Origin: an uncultured Bacilli bacterium
GTDB lineage: Bacteria; Bacillota_I; Bacilli_A; RF39; UBA660
NCBI GenBank assembly: GCA_934133155.1
Contig: CAKPAT010000084.1
Location: forward strand, 1-5,176
Direction of reading: 5' to 3'
DNA: 5,176 nt
Below are positions 1-5,148 of this stretch, piece by piece (within the stretch, counting starts at the first letter, position 1; every line of letters starts with the position of its first letter). The translations under genes were made by a program, and so were the position numbers. The notes beneath the pieces are model-generated. The model saw nothing but the letters and a program-made list of their open reading frames with translations. It made no database searches and had not been told where the DNA came from.

Positions 1-37
1 AAATTGCTTAAGAAGATATTATATATGTTTCTAAAAC

Positions 38-60
38 TAATTGCACATTAATTGTGCACT
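38..60. repeat. GTGCAC palindrome, left copy (inverted relative to a copy at 5119-5139)
   Basis: The stretch contains TGCACA at 42-47 and TGTGCA at 53-58, which form a dyad around a short TTAAT centre. Its 13-base core TTAATTGTGCACT (48-60) recurs exactly, in inverted orientation, near the right edge of the window, and the flanking bases match with two one-base indels. It could be a protein-binding operator or a small dispersed palindromic repeat; the sequence alone does not decide. It lies about 80 bases upstream of the promoter of the first operon. Confidence 0.55.
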
Positions 61-133
61 ATCAATAATAATCTACAGTGTCAAAAAAATGTCAAAATTT
101 AATCTTTTAAATGTATACTTTTATTTTGAGCTG

Positions 134-142
134 TGATATAAT
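134..142 (+). promoter_or_regulatory. Extended -10 promoter of the 163-938 operon
   Basis: A perfect TATAAT at 137-142 is preceded by TG one base upstream (TGATATAAT). No good -35 box lies at the 17-base spacing (TATACT at 114-119), which is typical of promoters relying on the extended -10. Transcription would begin near 148-150, giving a leader of only about 13-15 bases before the ATG at 163. The identical 11-mer TGTGATATAAT is used again in front of the pheST T-box leader. Confidence 0.7.
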
Positions 143-162
143 ACATGACAGGTGACCAGGTT

Positions 163-693
163 ATGATTGAAGAAATTAAATCTATTTTAGATGATAATTT
201 AGATATAACTCCGGAAGTTAAGAATGATTTATTTGAATTAATTTTACTTTTTAATAGTAAGTTTAGTGATGTAAATTTGGATAACTTAAAAGAAAGACTT
301 AAGACTTTGAAAATAAGAAGGGAAAGTATGTATTTGGTAAAGATGCCATGTAAATACATGCCTTACACAAATGAGATTTTGATTAATTTAGGACTTTTTG
401 CTGAAAGTGATGCGAGACACTGGCTTATGCATAGTTTACTTGGCGTTATTACTGGAAATGACAACCATTATGGTTTTAATGATAATGATGATTCTTTTCT
501 TGCTTTAAATGAGGGGTATACAGAGATAATTGTAAATAATTTAGTTGGTGATATTGACAATAATTTTTTTACTGACGAAATTGTTATGACTAATTTGATC
601 AGTAAGGTTATTGGTGAGAATACTTTGTATAGTGCTTATTTTAATAATGGTGCACAGCTTATAAGAAGGTCAATAGAAAGTGTGGAGGCTTAG
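163..693 (+). CDS. Putative degenerate metallopeptidase-like protein (HxxxH...LNEGYTE)
   Basis: The predicted protein has 176 residues. I chose ATG 163 over the upstream in-frame ATG 145 because AGGTGA (150-155) sits 7 bases before it, and because 145 lies only 2 bases after the -10 box, upstream of the likely transcription start. The N-terminal half (1-60) is acidic and probably helical. Residues 86-90 read HWLMH, followed by YGF (103-105) and LNEGYTE (115-121). This order resembles gluzincin-like zinc proteases (HExxH, then a downstream Glu ligand in a NEG-T-E context), but the catalytic Glu after the first His is Trp87. Two His and E117 could still bind a metal; hydrolysis by the classical mechanism looks unlikely. 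No signal peptide or membrane segment is visible, so it is probably cytoplasmic. It is the first gene of an operon with the 80-residue gene 2 bases downstream. The gene call is firm; the family assignment is inference from motif order and moderate. Confidence 0.8.
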   Translation: MIEEIKSILDDNLDITPEVKNDLFELILLFNSKFSDVNLDNLKERLKTLKIRRESMYLVKMPCKYMPYTNEILINLGLFAESDARHWLMHSLLGVITGNDNHYGFNDNDDSFLALNEGYTEIIVNNLVGDIDNNFFTDEIVMTNLISKVIGENTLYSAYFNNGAQLIRRSIESVEA

Positions 694-695
694 TT

Positions 696-938
696 ATGAA
701 TTTGGTTTTTGAAATGAATACTAATTATGAAAATAGGAAACATGGTGGGGAGTCTAATATTGGAGGTTTACAGCTTTCTTTTATGCAAGCTTATCCTTCT
801 GTTGATTTGTGTAATTATTTTGATAGTGAGGCTTATTTTCCTTTAGGCGAGAGGTTTGTTTCTGGAAGTTTTGAGGGACTTAAGAATGCACTTTCTAATG
901 GAAAAGAATTTGAAGAAACTAAAGGCAAGAGTCTTTAG
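696..938 (+). CDS. Hypothetical protein, 80 residues, second gene of the operon
   Basis: I do not recognise this protein. ATG 696 lies 2 bases after the upstream TAG and has a strong GGAGG (684-688) at 7 bases, inside the last codons of the first gene, so the two are almost certainly co-transcribed and probably translationally coupled. The sequence is soluble, with an N-terminal Asn/Gly-rich part (HGGESNIGG at 16-24), a central aromatic stretch (YFDSEAYFPLGERF, 41-54) and a Lys/Glu-rich tail. It has one Cys (C39), no transmembrane segment and no signal peptide. The segment around SFEGLKNAL (58-66) is a likely helix. Its codons and base composition match its neighbours. The last codons and the TAG form part of the operon terminator. 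It may be a partner of, or a domain detached from, the preceding protein; that is speculation from context. Confidence 0.7.
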   Translation: MNLVFEMNTNYENRKHGGESNIGGLQLSFMQAYPSVDLCNYFDSEAYFPLGERFVSGSFEGLKNALSNGKEFEETKGKSL

Positions 939-952
939 TTTTTTATTTTTTT
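913..952 (+). terminator. Intrinsic terminator of the 163-938 operon, overlapping the gene end
   Basis: AAACTAAAG (916-924) pairs perfectly with CTTTAGTTT (933-941) across the 8-base loop GCAAGAGT. The stem can extend to 12 pairs with one G-U (913-944). A T-rich run follows to 952, interrupted by one A at 945. The TAG stop of the 80-residue gene is inside the 3' arm. The pheST -10 box begins only 5 bases after the T-run, so this terminator separates the two units in very little space. Confidence 0.8.
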
Positions 953-953
953 G

Positions 954-962
954 TGATATAAT
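954..962 (+). promoter_or_regulatory. Extended -10 promoter of the T-box/pheST operon
   Basis: TGATATAAT carries a perfect TATAAT at 957-962 with an upstream TG. The position expected for a -35 box (934-939, TTTAGT) matches consensus poorly and lies inside the terminator of the preceding operon. Transcription would start near 969, just before stem I of the T-box leader. Confidence 0.75.
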
Positions 963-968
963 TGTTTT

Positions 969-1179
969 GTTAATGGCTTTGACTGAGAAGTAGTAGTAAA
1001 AGTGATTATTAAAAGAGAGTCAGTGGTTGGTGTGAACTGATAATAATTTTTTACGAATTCACCTTGGGAGCTGTGTATTTAAAGATATACCGGTAACGCG
1101 TTATAGTTTTGAGACATTTTTATGTAAATTAAGGTGGTACCACGTTAAATCACGTCCTTATTGGATGGTGATTTTTTTT
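969..1179 (+). promoter_or_regulatory. T-box riboswitch, tRNA-Phe specific (UUC specifier)
   Basis: This leader senses uncharged tRNA-Phe and controls read-through into pheST. Visible parts are: the base of stem I (GCTTT 976-980 against GGGAGC 1066-1071, with G-U pairs); a distal stem TCAGT/ACTGA (1020-1024/1036-1040) carrying the conserved AGAGAG and GGTTGGTG-GAA motifs; and the specifier TTC at 1058-1060 within GAATTCACC. Stem III is GTGTAT/ATATAC (1073-1078/1085-1090). The T-box AAGGTGGTACCACG lies at 1131-1144. In its bulge, UGGU (1135-1138) pairs with ACCA of the tRNA, which fits the A73 discriminator of tRNA-Phe. The specifier agrees with the downstream genes. The left limit is set by the predicted transcription start and the right limit by the terminator U-run. 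Confidence 0.96.
1147..1179 (+). terminator. T-box regulated terminator
   Basis: AAATCACGTCC (1147-1157) pairs with GGATGGTGATTT (1163-1174) through 11 pairs, with one G-U and one bulged G at 1167, around a TTATT loop. Eight T residues lie at 1172-1179. The competing antiterminator uses the T-box bases just upstream. When uncharged tRNA-Phe holds the antiterminator, this hairpin should not form and pheST is transcribed. Confidence 0.92.
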
Positions 1180-1199
1180 ATTTTGAAGGAGATGATTTT

Positions 1200-2258
1200 G
1201 TGGAAGATTTATTAAAAATTAAAGATGAAATGACTTTAGCACTTTCTAAAGTTTCTGATTTAAATGAACTTGAAAGTTTGAAAGTTAAGTATTTAGGTAA
1301 GAAGGGTTTAATGAATGATTTTGCTAGAAAGATGGGAAGTCTATCTAGTGAAGAGAAAAGAGAATATGGTAAGACTTTAAATGAAGTTAAGACTTTGATT
1401 TCTTTAGGTATTCAAAAGGCTTTTGATGATTTTAAAGATAAGGAACTTCAAGAGCGACTTTCAAAAGAGGAAATTGATGTTACTTTACCTGGCTTAAAGA
1501 TTTATAAAGGTGGTATTCATCCACTTACACAGATTATTGAAGAGGTAGAGGATCTTTTTATTTCTATGGGTTTTGATGTGGCTTCTGGTCCGGAGATTGA
1601 GGAAGATTTATATAATTTTGAAAAGCTTAATTTACCTAAGAATCACCCTGCTAGAGATAATCAGGATAGTTTTTATATTACAGCTGAAAGGCTTATGAGA
1701 ACGCAGACTAGCCCGGTTCAGGCAAGAACGATGGATGCAAATACTGAAAAAACGGAGATTAGGATTATTTGTCCTGGTAAGACTTACAGACGTGATGATG
1801 ATGATGCGACACATTCACATCAATTTACACAGATTGAAGGTTTAATGGTCGGAGAAAATATTTCTTTGGCTAATTTAAAGGGTACTTTAGAGGTTTTTGT
1901 TAAGAAGTTATTTGGTGAAAATAGAGAGATTAGACTTAGACCTAATTATTTTCCTTTTACTGAGCCTAGTTTAGAAATTGATGTTTCTTGTGGTAATTGT
2001 CATGGCACTGGATGTCATGTGTGCAAGAATACAGGTTGGATTGAGATTTTGGGTGCTGGTATGGTTCATCCAAATGTTTTAAGAGGATGCGGGTATGATC
2101 CTGAGAAGTATACTGGTTTTGCTTTTGGTATTGGACCTGAGAGGGTTGCAATGCTTAAGTACGGTATTTTAGATATTAGGAATTTTTATACGAACGATTT
2201 GAGATTTTTAGAGGAATTTAATCGTGTGAATGGTGGTGTTTATAATGAAAGTAAGTAG
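1200..2258 (+). CDS. pheS: Phenylalanyl-tRNA synthetase alpha subunit
   Basis: This is the catalytic subunit of the cytoplasmic alpha2beta2 enzyme that activates Phe with ATP and esterifies it to tRNA-Phe. The start is GTG 1200, with AAGGAG at 1186-1191; the in-frame TTG at 1161 lies in the loop of the T-box terminator and cannot be the start. The product has 352 residues, close to the family norm of about 340-350. Residues 1-90 form the charged helical tRNA-binding arm. Class II motif 1 follows (HPLTQIIEEVEDLF from 107), then the substrate segment RTQTSPVQARTM (167-178) and motif 2 (YRRDDDDATHSHQFTQIEG, 196-214; Arg197/198). FPFTEPS (251-257) precedes a Cys cluster C264, C267, C272, C275, which may bind zinc and is shared with many bacterial PheS. 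Motif 3 is GFAFGIGPERVAMLKYG (306-322; Arg315); Ala308 matches the position that limits side-chain size in E. coli PheS. It is followed by pheT with a 14-base overlap. Confidence 0.98.
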   Translation: MEDLLKIKDEMTLALSKVSDLNELESLKVKYLGKKGLMNDFARKMGSLSSEEKREYGKTLNEVKTLISLGIQKAFDDFKDKELQERLSKEEIDVTLPGLKIYKGGIHPLTQIIEEVEDLFISMGFDVASGPEIEEDLYNFEKLNLPKNHPARDNQDSFYITAERLMRTQTSPVQARTMDANTEKTEIRIICPGKTYRRDDDDATHSHQFTQIEGLMVGENISLANLKGTLEVFVKKLFGENREIRLRPNYFPFTEPSLEIDVSCGNCHGTGCHVCKNTGWIEILGAGMVHPNVLRGCGYDPEKYTGFAFGIGPERVAMLKYGILDIRNFYTNDLRFLEEFNRVNGGVYNESK

Positions 2259-4629
2259 AAATTTTTTGAATGATTTTGTGGATACTTGTGGCATTAGTAC
2301 GCAGGATTTAGCAGATAAGCTTGTTTCTATTGGCAATGAGTATGATGCGGTTTATAAATTAGTTCCGGCTGATGGTTTGGTTATTGGTGAAGTTTTGGAG
2401 TGTGAAATGCATCCTGATTCTAAGAAACTTCATGTTTGTCAGGTTAATTTAGGCAGTGAGAATGTTCAGATTGTATGCGGGGCACCTAATATGCGTAAGG
2501 GCCTTAAGGTTATTGTTGCGAAAGTAGGGGCTAATTTACCTGGCGGTGTGATTAAAAAGGCTATGCTTGCGGGGTATGAGTCTAATGGTATGTGTTGCTC
2601 TTTAGAGGAACTTGGTATTAGCCATAAGTTTTTAAAGAAGGAAGATGTTGAAGGAATTTATGAACTTCCTTTAGATGCTCCTGTTGGGAAAGATCCACTT
2701 AAATATTTGGGTTTAGATGACGAGGTTATTGATTTTGATTTTACGAGTAATCGTGCAGATATGCTTAGTATGATTGGTATTGCTTATGAGACGGCTGCAG
2801 CTTATGATAAGAAAGTTATGCTTCCTAATTTTGAGGTTAAAGAGATTTCTGAAGATATTAATGAGAGCTATAAACTAAGTGTTGAGACTTCTAAGTGCTT
2901 AGCTTATTTAGGAAGACTTGTCCGAAATGTTGTTATTAAGGAAAGCCCTGATTTTATTAAAAATAGGCTTATTGCGTCTGATATTAGGCCGATTAATAAT
3001 GTGGTTGATATTAGTAATTATGTTATGCTTGAATATGGAACTCCGCTTCATTTCTTTGATGCGGATAAGCTTGGCAGTAATGTTATTGTAAGGTGTGCTA
3101 AAGATGGCGAAGATCTTGTTACTTTAGATGGTAATAAGAGATGTTTAAGCCCTGAGGATATTGTTATCGCAAATGAGGATAAGGCTGTTTGTTTAGCTGG
3201 TGTAATGGGCGGAGAAGATACTGAAGTTACTGATAATACTAAAAATATTTTTGTTGAATGTGCTATTTTTGATGGAACTAGTGTGAGGATTACTTCTAAG
3301 AAGATTTTGAGAAGTGAGGCTTCTTCTAGGTTTGAAAAGGGCATTGATCCTAATAGAATTTATAAGGCTTTAGATCGTGCAGTTTATTTACTTAATAAGT
3401 ATGCTTCTGGTGATATTTTAAAAGGTGTTTTGACTTATGATACTACTTCAAAAGATGATAAGAAAATTGAGGTTACTTTAGAGAAAATTAACAATGTTTT
3501 AGGCATGAATTTGACTTCTTCTGATGTTATTTCTTGTTTGGAAAAACTGGGATTTAAGGTTAGTTTAAATGGTAATTTATTTACTGTTTTAGTTCCAACT
3601 AGGAGACTTGATGTTAATATCAAGGAGGATATTATTGAAGAGGTTGGAAGAATATATGGTTATGATAAAATTGTTGGTGTGCTTCCTACTACTAAGATTA
3701 AAAGAGGTGGCAGAGGTGTAAAACAAGAGTTTATACGCTTTTTAAGACATGAACTTGCTTCTTATGGCTTGAATCAAGTTATTACTTATTCTTTGGTTTC
3801 TGATAAACAAAGTGTGATGTTTGAAAACGGTTTACCTAAGGTTTATTTACTTAATCCGATGAGTGAGGATAGAAAGGTTCTTAGAACGACTTTACTTCCT
3901 TCTTTATTTGAAGTTTTTGAATATAATCTGGCACATAATGTTCAAAATATTAATATTTTTGAAACGGGCTCTATTTATTTTAAGGATGATGATTATAAAG
4001 AAGAAAGTTGTGTTGCTGGTTTAATGTATGGCGAGTTTTTAAGTAATTTATGGCAAGGTGTAAAAGTTAATGTTGATTTTTATGTTTTGAAAGGTTTAAT
4101 TGATAATTTACTTAATTATTTAGGATTTAATAATAGAGTTTCTTATCGTAAGGCTCTACTTAATGATATGCATCCTGGTAGATGTGCTGAGGTTTTGATT
4201 GATAATGTTTGTATTGGGTTTTTAGGTGAGGTTAGTCCTAAGGTTTCTAAAAAACGTGTTTATGTGTTTGAACTTAATATTTCTAGAATTTTAGAGTTTA
4301 AGGTTAAAACTATTAAGTTTAAGGAGCTTTCTAAGTATCCAAGTGTTTCTAAAGATGTTGCTTTTGTTTGTGATAAAAATCTTTCTTCTTTAGAAATTGA
4401 AAAGTTTATCAGAAAAGCTGGTGGTAGACTTCTTACGAGTATTCAAGTTTTTGATGTTTATGAGGGTGAGAATGTGCCTACAGGTATGAAGTCTATCGCT
4501 TATAATTTGGTTTTTTCTTCAAATGATAGGACTTTGAGTGAAGAAGAGGTTATGACCTCATTTAATAATATTATTGATGTCTGTGAAAAAAGCTTAAATG
4601 TTAAGCTTCGTGATAAAAACGTTATTTAA
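2245..4629 (+). CDS. pheT: Phenylalanyl-tRNA synthetase beta subunit
   Basis: This is the tRNA-binding and editing subunit of PheRS. I chose ATG 2245 (product begins MKVSRNFLNDFV, like the family's MKVSxxWLxxYV) over the in-frame ATG 2230. A weak GGTGG at 2232-2236 and the 14-base overlap with pheS suggest translational coupling. The 794 residues are full length and unbroken. Domains in order: an OB-fold tRNA-binding domain (about 40-152); the SNRADMLSMIGIAYE segment (168-182); the B3/B4 editing domain (about 212-385), with INNVVDISNYVMLEYGTPLH (from 250), FFDADKL, LAGVMGGEDTEV (317-328) and RFEKGIDP (362-369); the B5 domain (about 404-475); a non-catalytic synthetase-like core (about 490-690); and a C-terminal anticodon-binding FDX-ACB domain (about 698-790). 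His269 and Glu324 sit in the usual editing motifs, so proofreading of Tyr-tRNA-Phe is probably retained, unlike in some mycoplasmas. The last codons form the 5' arm of the terminator. Confidence 0.98.
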   Translation: MKVSRNFLNDFVDTCGISTQDLADKLVSIGNEYDAVYKLVPADGLVIGEVLECEMHPDSKKLHVCQVNLGSENVQIVCGAPNMRKGLKVIVAKVGANLPGGVIKKAMLAGYESNGMCCSLEELGISHKFLKKEDVEGIYELPLDAPVGKDPLKYLGLDDEVIDFDFTSNRADMLSMIGIAYETAAAYDKKVMLPNFEVKEISEDINESYKLSVETSKCLAYLGRLVRNVVIKESPDFIKNRLIASDIRPINNVVDISNYVMLEYGTPLHFFDADKLGSNVIVRCAKDGEDLVTLDGNKRCLSPEDIVIANEDKAVCLAGVMGGEDTEVTDNTKNIFVECAIFDGTSVRITSKKILRSEASSRFEKGIDPNRIYKALDRAVYLLNKYASGDILKGVLTYDTTSKDDKKIEVTLEKINNVLGMNLTSSDVISCLEKLGFKVSLNGNLFTVLVPTRRLDVNIKEDIIEEVGRIYGYDKIVGVLPTTKIKRGGRGVKQEFIRFLRHELASYGLNQVITYSLVSDKQSVMFENGLPKVYLLNPMSEDRKVLRTTLLPSLFEVFEYNLAHNVQNINIFETGSIYFKDDDYKEESCVAGLMYGEFLSNLWQGVKVNVDFYVLKGLIDNLLNYLGFNNRVSYRKALLNDMHPGRCAEVLIDNVCIGFLGEVSPKVSKKRVYVFELNISRILEFKVKTIKFKELSKYPSVSKDVAFVCDKNLSSLEIEKFIRKAGGRLLTSIQVFDVYEGENVPTGMKSIAYNLVFSSNDRTLSEEEVMTSFNNIIDVCEKSLNVKLRDKNVI

Positions 4630-4645
4630 AATTTAACGTTTTTTT
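4615..4645 (+). terminator. pheST terminator overlapping the pheT stop codon
   Basis: AAAAACGTTA (4615-4624) pairs perfectly over 10 bp with TAACGTTTTT (4634-4643) around a 9-base AT loop that contains the TAA stop (4627-4629). T residues run from 4639 to 4645. Only two G-C pairs support the stem, so it may be weak. Because the 5' arm begins with five A residues, the hairpin also has a U-run on the minus strand and could act in both directions. Confidence 0.65.
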
Positions 4646-4655
4646 GTTATAATGG

Positions 4656-4681
4656 GGTGTAACGAGTAATTACACCTTTTT
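4656..4681 (+). terminator. Second rightward terminator after pheT
   Basis: GGTGTAA (4656-4662) pairs perfectly with TTACACC (4670-4676) across a 7-base loop and is followed by five T (4677-4681). It is richer in G-C than the hairpin overlapping the pheT stop and probably backs it up, stopping pheST transcripts before they run antisense into the tRNA gene. Confidence 0.65.
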
Positions 4682-4688
4682 AGACAAC

Positions 4689-4710
4689 AAAAAAAGTCAT
4701 TTCTGACTTT
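4689..4710 (-). terminator. Terminator of the tRNA-Cys gene
   Basis: Read on the minus strand, AAAGTCA pairs with TGACTTT around a stable GAAA tetraloop (plus-strand arms 4693-4699 and 4704-4710) and is followed by a U-run (A4689-4695 on the plus strand). It begins 12 bases beyond the CCA end of the tRNA, as expected for a single-gene tRNA unit. Confidence 0.8.
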
Positions 4711-4722
4711 ATAATTTTAATA

Positions 4723-4796
4723 TGGAGGGCCTAGTCGGATTTGAACCAACGATCAGGGAGTTGCAGTCCCATGCCTTACCACTTGGCTATAGACCC
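4723..4796 (-). tRNA. tRNA-Cys (anticodon GCA)
   Basis: On the minus strand the 74 bases fold as a standard cloverleaf that decodes UGC/UGU. The acceptor stem GGGTCTA pairs with TAGGCCC (one T-G). The D-arm is GCC/GGC with GTGGTAA in the loop, very like other Bacillota tRNA-Cys. The anticodon loop is CTGCAAC, with GCA at 34-36. The variable loop is GATC, the T-arm is GTTGG-TTCAAAT-CCGAC, and CCA is encoded. The discriminator base is U73, the known identity base for cysteinyl-tRNA synthetase. The anticodon stem has a U-U opposition at its outermost pair (27-43), leaving four good pairs. It is transcribed alone from a near-consensus promoter, convergent with pheST and divergent from the small gene at 4877. 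Confidence 0.97.
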
Positions 4797-4808
4797 ATGT
4801 ACATATTG

Positions 4809-4837
4809 ATTTTATTATATTTTATTCACTTTGTCAA
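4809..4837 (-). promoter_or_regulatory. Promoter of tRNA-Cys
   Basis: On the minus strand a perfect -35 TTGACA (plus-strand 4832-4837) is followed after exactly 17 bases by TAAAAT (4809-4814). Transcription would start about 5-6 bases before the mature tRNA 5' end at 4796. An alternative TATAAT lies nearer, but at only 12 bases from the -35 box. Confidence 0.85.
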
Positions 4838-4845
4838 CTTGTGGT

Positions 4846-4851
4846 GATAAT
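4846..4851 (+). promoter_or_regulatory. Possible -10 box for the small gene at 4877
   Basis: GATAAT matches TATAAT at five of six positions and would start transcription near 4858, about 19 bases before the ATG. A weak TATTCA (4823-4828) lies at the 17-base -35 position. This promoter would be divergent from, and interleaved with, the tRNA-Cys promoter. The assignment is tentative. Confidence 0.4.
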
Positions 4852-4876
4852 TTTTTTGAATTTTTGGAGGATTTAT

Positions 4877-5107
4877 ATGGATGATTTGGATAAAGCTTTT
4901 ATTTTAGAAAAAGAATTTAGGATAAAACTAAAGTGTATAGAACTGGCTAATTTGATGAGAATATATAGTGATAATGATGTATCTTTGTTATATGAAATGC
5001 TTTTTGATGATATTACTTTAAGTGATGATGATGAGAAGTTTATTAAGAATAAGGCTTTGGAACTTTATGGAAAAGATGTTTCTTTTGATAAGATATTTGA
5101 TCGTTAA
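4877..5107 (+). CDS. Small acidic hypothetical protein, 76 residues
   Basis: I do not recognise the family. ATG 4877 is preceded by a perfect GGAGG (4866-4870) at 6 bases; the in-frame GTG at 4841 lies upstream of this site and upstream of the possible -10 box, so it is rejected. The protein has about 19 acidic and 12 basic residues, is probably mostly helical (residues 3-30 and 33-45), and has an acidic turn SDDDE (49-53) followed by a Lys-rich helix and the tail FDKIFDR. There is one Cys (C20), no signal peptide and no membrane segment. Composition and codon use match the neighbours. It stands alone on the plus strand, divergent from tRNA-Cys, and the strong ribosome site argues that it is expressed. 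Confidence 0.75.
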   Translation: MDDLDKAFILEKEFRIKLKCIELANLMRIYSDNDVSLLYEMLFDDITLSDDDEKFIKNKALELYGKDVSFDKIFDR

Positions 5108-5118
5108 ATTCTAAGTAA

Positions 5119-5139
5119 AGTGCACAATTAAGTGCATTA
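5119..5139. repeat. GTGCAC palindrome, right copy
   Basis: TGCAC (5121-5125) and GTGCA (5132-5136) form a dyad around AATTAA. The reverse complement matches the left copy at 38-60 over its whole length apart from two one-base indels, and shares the exact 13-mer TTAATTGTGCACT. It lies 11 bases after the stop codon of the small acidic gene. No T-run follows, so it is not a normal terminator. Confidence 0.55.
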
Positions 5140-5148
5140 CGACCAAAA

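Noticed and set aside
145..162. ATG 145 as the start of the first gene
   Set aside because: It lies 2 bases after the -10 box, upstream of the expected transcription start, while ATG 163 has a well-spaced AGGTGA.
99..359. 86-codon open frame on the minus strand
   Set aside because: It lies antisense to the first operon gene, has no convincing ribosome site and its product has low-complexity Leu/Ser/Lys content typical of a shadow frame.
650..655. GTGCAC inside the first gene as a third palindrome copy
   Set aside because: Only the six-base core is present, with no flanking similarity to the copies near the window ends.
1161..1199. TTG 1161 as the start of pheS
   Set aside because: It lies in the loop of the T-box terminator; GTG 1200 has AAGGAG at proper distance and gives a normal PheS N-terminus.
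2230..2244. ATG 2230 as the start of pheT
   Set aside because: The added residues are absent from the usual MKVS N-terminus, and ATG 2245 matches the family start.
3048..3344. 98-codon open frame on the minus strand inside pheT
   Set aside because: It is a shadow of the strongly conserved pheT editing domain, with no independent start signals; shorter minus-strand frames at 1632-1814, 1966-2151 and 3435-3623 were rejected for the same reason.
4645..4653. TGTTATAAT as a rightward promoter for a small RNA
   Set aside because: Its transcript would begin inside the 5' arm of the 4656-4676 hairpin and end within about 25 bases; the motif is better explained as chance in the T-run of the pheST terminator.
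4841..4876. GTG 4841 as the start of the small acidic gene
   Set aside because: No ribosome site precedes it, it lies ahead of the possible -10 box, and the perfect GGAGG at 4866-4870 points to ATG 4877.
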